Positions 61,767-64,000 of a stretch of DNA of 64,000 bases are shown here, in pieces (within the stretch, counting starts at the first letter, position 1; the number at the start of each line of letters is the position of its first letter). A model generated the notes under the pieces. The model searched no databases and was not told where the DNA came from. It worked only from the letters and a program-made list of their open reading frames with translations. The stretch is from Tenacibaculum sp. 190524A02b (GTDB lineage: Bacteria > Bacteroidota > Bacteroidia > Flavobacteriales > Flavobacteriaceae). The translations under genes and the position numbers were made by a program. The stretch spans positions 1,783,501 through 1,847,500 of the forward strand of contig NZ_OZ038525.1 in assembly GCF_964036645.1 (NCBI RefSeq). Reading direction: 5' to 3'.

Positions 61767-62744
61767 CTAATCTGTTAAAATTATTTCCATAGGTACTATA
61801 AAGTCAGCTCCTTCTTTTTCTTTATAAATTTCCCATTTTTCAAAATTTAAGACATATAACTCTCCTAAATCATTATAACCTTTTCTTTTTCTTTTTCTTT
61901 CCATCAAATCTATACTAGGAGCATAATAAGCCGAATCAACCCTGTATTTTTGAAAACTTAAAAGTTTAAAATTTCTTTTTAAACTATCATTTTTATTAAA
62001 CTTTTTCTTATAAATGGGATAAGTTGATAGCTCTATTGGAGCCTCAAACATATTATTAATAGGTAGGAATAATTTTTCTATTCCTATAAAAAAACCATTT
62101 TCTGGGACTTCAAGATAATATTTAGAAAAATCTAAATGATATTTCTTTTGATTACTTCTAAGATATATCACTATACTTTTAGAAATAAGATCATTTCCAG
62201 GAGTTCCGTTAGCTATATTTCTATCAAAAACTCGTATTCTTACTTTAGATGGCCAATGATAATTTTCTTTAAACGTTATTGTTACAGTTTTTAAATAATT
62301 ATATTTTTTTAGCTTACTATTACCTTTTATGAGCTGGGCAAAAATTCTTTTTCCTCTCTTAAAATAATTGGCATTTTTTTTCCCTTTAATAGAGCCTAAA
62401 TATATTTCTTTAGTTTCTTTTTGTTTAACTATTACCTCATCTAAAATTTCTGTTTTTGGCTTTAAATAAAAAATTTTAGACTGTAAACTCTTAGCATCTA
62501 CAAGTGTATCTTTATAATTCAAACATGATATCAATATTTTTGAATTTAATTCTTTTTCTTCTATTACCAATGAAAACTCTCCATTAACTGAAGTTGGAAC
62601 CCCTTTATTTGTTTTTTTAAATTTTAAATGAGCATAAGCCACTGGTAAGTTTGTTTCATTATCTAATAATTTTCCTTCAAAAGAAATTAATTGGGCAGTA
62701 ATACTTTTAGATAAAAAAAATGATAGTAATAATAATAATCTCAT
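61767..62744 (-). CDS. Surface protein with carboxypeptidase-regulatory-like domain (paralogue 2)
   Basis: 325 residues. Signal peptide (1-18, ending ITAQ), CarboxypepD_reg-like domain (about 20-95: FEGKLLDNETNLPVAYAHLKFKKTNKGVPTSVNGEFSL, ISCLNYKD), then a C-terminal region with WPSKVRIRVFDRNIANGTPGNDLISKSIVIYL and LDFSKYYLEVPENGFFIGIEKL, homologous by pattern to paralogue 1. Likely a pair that arose by duplication. The 276 bases between the two genes show no feature. Confidence 0.7.
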   Translation of the reverse strand: MRLLLLLSFFLSKSITAQLISFEGKLLDNETNLPVAYAHLKFKKTNKGVPTSVNGEFSLVIEEKELNSKILISCLNYKDTLVDAKSLQSKIFYLKPKTEILDEVIVKQKETKEIYLGSIKGKKNANYFKRGKRIFAQLIKGNSKLKKYNYLKTVTITFKENYHWPSKVRIRVFDRNIANGTPGNDLISKSIVIYLRSNQKKYHLDFSKYYLEVPENGFFIGIEKLFLPINNMFEAPIELSTYPIYKKKFNKNDSLKRNFKLLSFQKYRVDSAYYAPSIDLMERKRKRKGYNDLGELYVLNFEKWEIYKEKEGADFIVPMEIILTD

Positions 62745-62892
62745 ATATAAATAATATTTAATACACTGTTTAATCTTAAAATAAGTTAATTTTAATAAAA
62801 TTTACAAAATAAACAGTAAGTAATTTTTTAAAGTTTTTAACTAAAAGCAAATAGACTTAAAATAATAGAAATATGTGAATGATTACTCCTCT

Positions 62893-62926
62893 AAATAAGT
62901 CCTAAATCAAGATTTAGGACTTATTT
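62893..62926. terminator. Strong hairpin next to paralogue 2
   Basis: Perfect 16-bp stem AAATAAGTCCTAAATC / GATTTAGGACTTATTT with a 2-nt loop. It lies upstream of paralogue 2 on the minus strand, so it likely ends transcripts of the now eroded gene to its right. Confidence 0.7.
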
Positions 62927-62945
62927 AAAATTAAATTTTCGTTAA

Positions 62946-63103
62946 TCAAACTATTTCCTCCTTTAATAATACATACTGAACTTCTAGTCCTTTAACTTCA
63001 TTCTGTATTTGTAATACCTTCAACTAATGAACACTCTTCTAATCGAGTTTCTAAGTGCGATTTTACTTTAGTCAACTTCCTAGAAAAATCTTGTACAAAC
63101 TTT
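62946..63103 (-). pseudogene. Second copy of the coiled-coil remnant, frameshifted
   Basis: Minus strand: RKKFVQDFSRKLTKVKSHLE then TRLEEC, as in the remnant at 60196-60352, but one base is inserted after SLVE and another later, so the frame ends early. The start of the block (TTTTTCTGAAAAA, TTGTACAAAC) is also shared with 43035-43081. Confidence 0.45.
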
Positions 63104-63181
63104 TTTCTGAAAAATTTTCTTGTATAAATGGCGGAAGAATTCAGGCACTAGGGAGGGAGATGCTTTTTATTAAAAACAAAA

Positions 63182-63206
63182 CCCTCACAATTAAAAACTG
63201 TGAGGG
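63182..63206 (-). terminator. Intrinsic terminator of the DUF6261-like gene
   Basis: CCCTCACA / TGTGAGGG 8-bp stem with a 9-nt loop. On the minus strand followed by TTTTGTTTTT, 170 bases after the gene's stop. Confidence 0.75.
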
Positions 63207-63268
63207 AAAAATTGCGCTATGAAATCGATTAAGTACTCTTAAGAGCATTTGATATACCTTCCTGTATA

Positions 63269-63365
63269 TTTAATCGCATGGGCGATAGCCATGGAGTTTA
63301 ATTCCCCGATTCCTTACTTCGAATAGTTTTAAAACGTTTTCGGCTAAACACCCAACTGAGTAGTT
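63269..63365 (-). repeat. Dispersed structured element, copy iii
   Basis: Minus-strand match (97 bp) to copies i and ii: AACTACTCAG at the start, AGCCGAAAACGTTTT, AAACTATTCGAAG, AATCGGGGAATTAAACTCC and the hairpin ATCGC-CCAT-GCGAT. Lies between the DUF6261-like gene and its terminator, so it is part of that transcript's 3' untranslated region. Confidence 0.5.
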
Positions 63366-63377
63366 CATTAGATAAGA

Positions 63378-64000
63378 TTACTCTTCCTCTGAACTAGGTT
63401 CAGTATTTGTATCCGTATTACTCCCTGTTCTATTAGCTACTGCTTGATTGTATTGCTTGGCAAATTCACTTAGCCTATCTAACAACACTCCATAAACTAC
63501 ATTAGCACTTAATGTTTTATGTGCTTTTATATGCTCAACAAGCACACTATAAGCTTCGGTAGCTTCTTTTCTAAGTTCTAAAAACTTTATATCTGGTACA
63601 TCTGCCCTTTCCTCAATACGCTCAATATACCTAGTATCAAATTCAATATTTGCTGCTTTTAGTTCTGCAAACCATACCTCTAAACTTAAATCAGTTAATG
63701 CTTGCGTTAAACTAGCTTCTCCTTCAATATCTTTTACAATACTATATAAAATTCCTGTTTGCTCATTATAAGCTCTTCTCGCAATATTAGCCCCATACCT
63801 ATCTATAGCATCTAATACTAAATTTGCCTGAGTAGTTATTGCTTCTTCAAAATGGCTACCATAAGCAACAGCTAAAGTTCTTATTCCTGTAACGGCTTTA
63901 TCTCTTCTGGCATCTAGTGCTTGAATTTCTTTAGTTATAGCACTTCCTTGTGCTAACTGAAAAGCATCAAACAACTTATTAAATACTGTAGTAAGTGTAT
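63378..64000 (-). CDS. DUF6261-like protein (5' end outside the window)
   Basis: At least 207 codons are open to the right edge, so the start codon is likely beyond 64000 and the TTG at 63974 is not the start. Helix-rich, no signal in view: FDAFQLAQGSAITKEIQALDARRDKAVTGIRTLAVAYG and VLVEHIKAHKTLSANVVYGVLLDRLSEFAKQYNQAVANR are repeats of the kind I recall from DUF6261 proteins of Bacteroidota. The C-terminus is acidic. Function unknown. Confidence 0.7.
   Translation of the reverse strand, partial: TLTTVFNKLFDAFQLAQGSAITKEIQALDARRDKAVTGIRTLAVAYGSHFEEAITTQANLVLDAIDRYGANIARRAYNEQTGILYSIVKDIEGEASLTQALTDLSLEVWFAELKAANIEFDTRYIERIEERADVPDIKFLELRKEATEAYSVLVEHIKAHKTLSANVVYGVLLDRLSEFAKQYNQAVANRTGSNTDTNTEPSSEEE

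Noticed and set aside
1..64000. tRNA, rRNA or tmRNA genes
   Set aside because: No TTCGAAT-type T-arm with a matching acceptor stem, or rRNA-like conserved segment, was seen; a covariance search would be decisive.

Overview
This AT-rich window most likely comes from a marine member of the Flavobacteriaceae (Bacteroidota, Tenacibaculum/Polaribacter-like). The reasons are an Oar-type TonB-dependent receptor, carboxypeptidase-regulatory-domain surface proteins, lipoprotein signals ending in SC or AC, LytTR and CRP-type regulators, and many promoters that fit the Bacteroidota -7 consensus TAnnTTTG with very short leaders. The genus is inference. No rRNA, tRNA, CRISPR array, insertion sequence or phage module was seen.

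Layout. 0-12 kb: peptidase T, a large TonB-dependent receptor, an ECF sigma/anti-sigma/outer-membrane-protein operon with a possible structured leader RNA, an LpxL-like acyltransferase, an M28 peptidase lipoprotein, a DoxX protein and an amidohydrolase. 12-19.6 kb: a complete trp operon on the minus strand (trpE-G-D-C-orf-F-B-A), preceded by a 16-residue leader peptide with three consecutive Trp codons and an intrinsic terminator, i.e. a classical attenuator. 19.8-34.7 kb: asparagine synthetase, transporter, FAD enzyme, LytS/LytTR two-component pair, thioredoxin-like protein, a tiny Cys-rich peptide beside a SigZ-type sigma factor, GDPD lipoprotein and a CxxCH protein.

35-42.5 kb: an eleven-gene, tightly packed NAD+/ADP-ribose operon. 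It holds a PRPP synthetase-like enzyme, two uncharacterised proteins, ADP-ribosylglycohydrolase, two macro domains, a KptA/Tpt1 RNA 2'-phosphotransferase, a 2OG-Fe(II) oxygenase, a PPP-type phosphoesterase, NADAR and a nucleoside-deoxyribosyltransferase-like protein. A Nudix/winged-helix (NrtR-like) regulator precedes it. A palindrome with TTGCGT and ACGCAA arms overlaps its promoter. Nearly the same palindrome lies on the promoter of the NAMPT gene 14 kb away, so the two loci appear to form one NAD-salvage regulon.

42.5-57.5 kb: GIN-domain and DUF3298 lipoproteins, a PAS kinase with a receiver-CRP fusion regulator, TerB-like protein and 2-hydroxyacid dehydrogenase, quinone reductase, NAMPT, penicillin-acylase family enzyme, sugar aminotransferase/GalE pair, a decayed OMP gene and an aquaporin.

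57.5-60.2 kb is the most unusual stretch: 2.6 kb without genes that holds nine consecutive small transcription units on the minus strand. Each has a palindrome of the form ACTAYC-N4-6-GRTAGT centred 34-35 bp upstream of the centre of a TAnnTTTG box, then 75-110 nt of non-coding sequence, then an intrinsic terminator. Two RNA types alternate strictly (I-II-I-II-I-II-I-II-I), and eight of the units lie in two tandem copies of a 1.22-kb segment. I read this as an array of co-activated small RNAs. 60.2-64 kb: two paralogous surface proteins, eroded coding remnants, a dispersed structured repeat (three copies in the window) and a DUF6261-like gene cut by the window edge.

All family names come from motif recognition by eye. 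No alignment, structure prediction or database search was run.
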